This document shows, piece by piece, positions 7,033 through 7,310 of a DNA stretch of 7,310 nt (position 1 is its first letter; each line of letters begins with the position of its first letter). The position numbers were made by a program, and so were the translations under genes. The stretch is taken from positions 1 to 7,310 of the forward strand of contig CALAYC010000302.1 in NCBI GenBank assembly GCA_937894935.1. Reading direction: 5' to 3'. The DNA comes from an uncultured Verrucomicrobiota bacterium. Its GTDB lineage: Bacteria; Verrucomicrobiota; Verrucomicrobiia; Limisphaerales; JADLHS01. The notes beneath the pieces were generated by a model. It made no database searches and had not been told where the DNA came from. It worked only from the letters and a program-made list of their open reading frames with translations.

Positions 7033-7251
7033 CTACTTCGGGTGGCGGTTTTCCTCCCTACAGGTTAGGAAATCGCCGACTGGGTTGTAAACGGCGATTC
7101 CACCTTAGCCAAAACTTTGCCAACTGCAAAGATGGCTTGCTTTGGGGAAATACCGCCGCCTGCTCGCTGCGCTTAGACCGGGAAACGCTCGAATTGCTCA
7201 AATCTGGAACTGCGAGGCTCGCCTATCCCACTCATCCTCTCTCCCGCGCAC
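7033..7251. other. Gene-free intergenic region upstream of the permease gene
   Basis: No coding region could be supported here. It must contain the promoter of the permease gene if the terminator at 7252-7292 works. A weak candidate on the minus strand is TTTACA (7086-7091) with TAACCT (7062-7067) at 18 bases spacing; the -10 match is poor, so this is only a guess. The left part holds two adjacent stem-loops, listed separately. The right part (about 7215-7250) is pyrimidine-rich on the plus strand and has no other recognisable element. Confidence 0.5.
7071..7137. repeat. Two adjacent stem-loops, REP-like intergenic element
   Basis: The first stem is AATCGCCG (7071-7078) with CGGCGATT (7092-7099), a perfect 8-base inverted repeat around a 13-base loop. 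The second is two-part: outer AGCCA/TGGCT (7107-7111, 7133-7137) and inner CTTTGC/GCAAAG (7115-7120, 7126-7131) with a CAACT loop and a small 3-by-1 internal bulge. The two are separated by seven bases. The candidate -35 box for the permease lies in the loop of the first stem. Paired hairpins of this size in a gene-free gap resemble REP/BIME-type repeats; an operator or leader-RNA structure is the alternative. Confidence 0.55.
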
Positions 7252-7292
7252 AAAAATAAAAAAGCGGCGTGGCTCTGAAACCACGCCGCTTT
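7252..7292 (-). terminator. Rho-independent terminator of a transcription unit beyond the right edge
   Basis: A perfect 12-base inverted repeat, AAAGCGGCGTGG (7261-7272) with CCACGCCGCTTT (7281-7292), surrounds an 8-base loop. On the minus strand the stem is followed by TTTTTTATTTTTG (7251-7263), a strong T tract, so it ends transcription coming from the right. On the plus strand the tail after the stem is only TTTGCATTC, so termination in that direction would be weak. It insulates the permease gene from whatever minus-strand gene lies past 7310. Confidence 0.88.
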
Positions 7293-7310
7293 GCATTCAC
7301 TATCCACTTG

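Noticed and set aside
7173..7235. 20-codon minus-strand open frame (ATG 7235, TAA 7173) upstream of the permease, preceded by GAGAG
   Set aside because: The purine run touches the start codon, leaving no proper spacing, and the peptide has no leader-peptide pattern such as runs of one amino acid. A leader role cannot be supported.
1..7310. CRISPR array, tRNA, rRNA, insertion sequence, phage or toxin-antitoxin genes
   Set aside because: No regularly spaced direct repeats, cloverleaf-like sequence, transposase motifs or small paired genes were seen on either strand.

Overview
This 7.3 kb window has about 55% G+C by eye and carries five protein-coding genes, all on the minus strand, so transcription runs from right to left. 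Gene order and protein style (two HflK-like proteins around HflC, one with a multi-pass membrane N-terminus, followed by a heavy-metal P-type ATPase, with few Shine-Dalgarno sites) suggest a bacterium of the PVC group, most likely Verrucomicrobiota (Pedosphaera/Limisphaerales type). That assignment is inference from protein style; there is no rRNA or marker gene here.

Layout in the direction of transcription. At the right edge (7252-7292) a strong intrinsic terminator ends a transcription unit lying beyond the window. A gene-free stretch (7033-7251) follows, holding two adjacent stem-loops that look like a REP-type intergenic element. Next is an ABC-2 type permease (6070-7032) with no ATP-binding partner in view. 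A 104-base gap (5966-6069) carries nested inverted repeats followed by a T-rich tract on the minus strand; it probably terminates or attenuates the permease transcript. Then comes a tight four-gene run: a 631-residue protein with about six membrane helices fused to an HflK-type SPFH domain (4070-5965), an HflC-type protein (3148-4050), a second, conventional HflK-type protein (2028-3143), and a P1B heavy-metal-transporting P-type ATPase (1-2001) whose C-terminal end runs off the left edge. Gaps in this run are 19, 4 and 26 bases, so it is very probably one operon.

How the genes may work together. SPFH proteins of the HflK/HflC type form large ring- or cage-shaped oligomers in the inner membrane and, in E. 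coli, enclose the FtsH protease. Here three such proteins, two of them HflK-type, are encoded together with a metal pump and no protease. The working idea is a membrane scaffold of three different SPFH subunits that organises or protects the metal ATPase, or serves an FtsH encoded elsewhere. This rests on gene linkage only. The rest of the window is ordinary: no tRNA, rRNA, CRISPR array, insertion sequence or phage gene was found.
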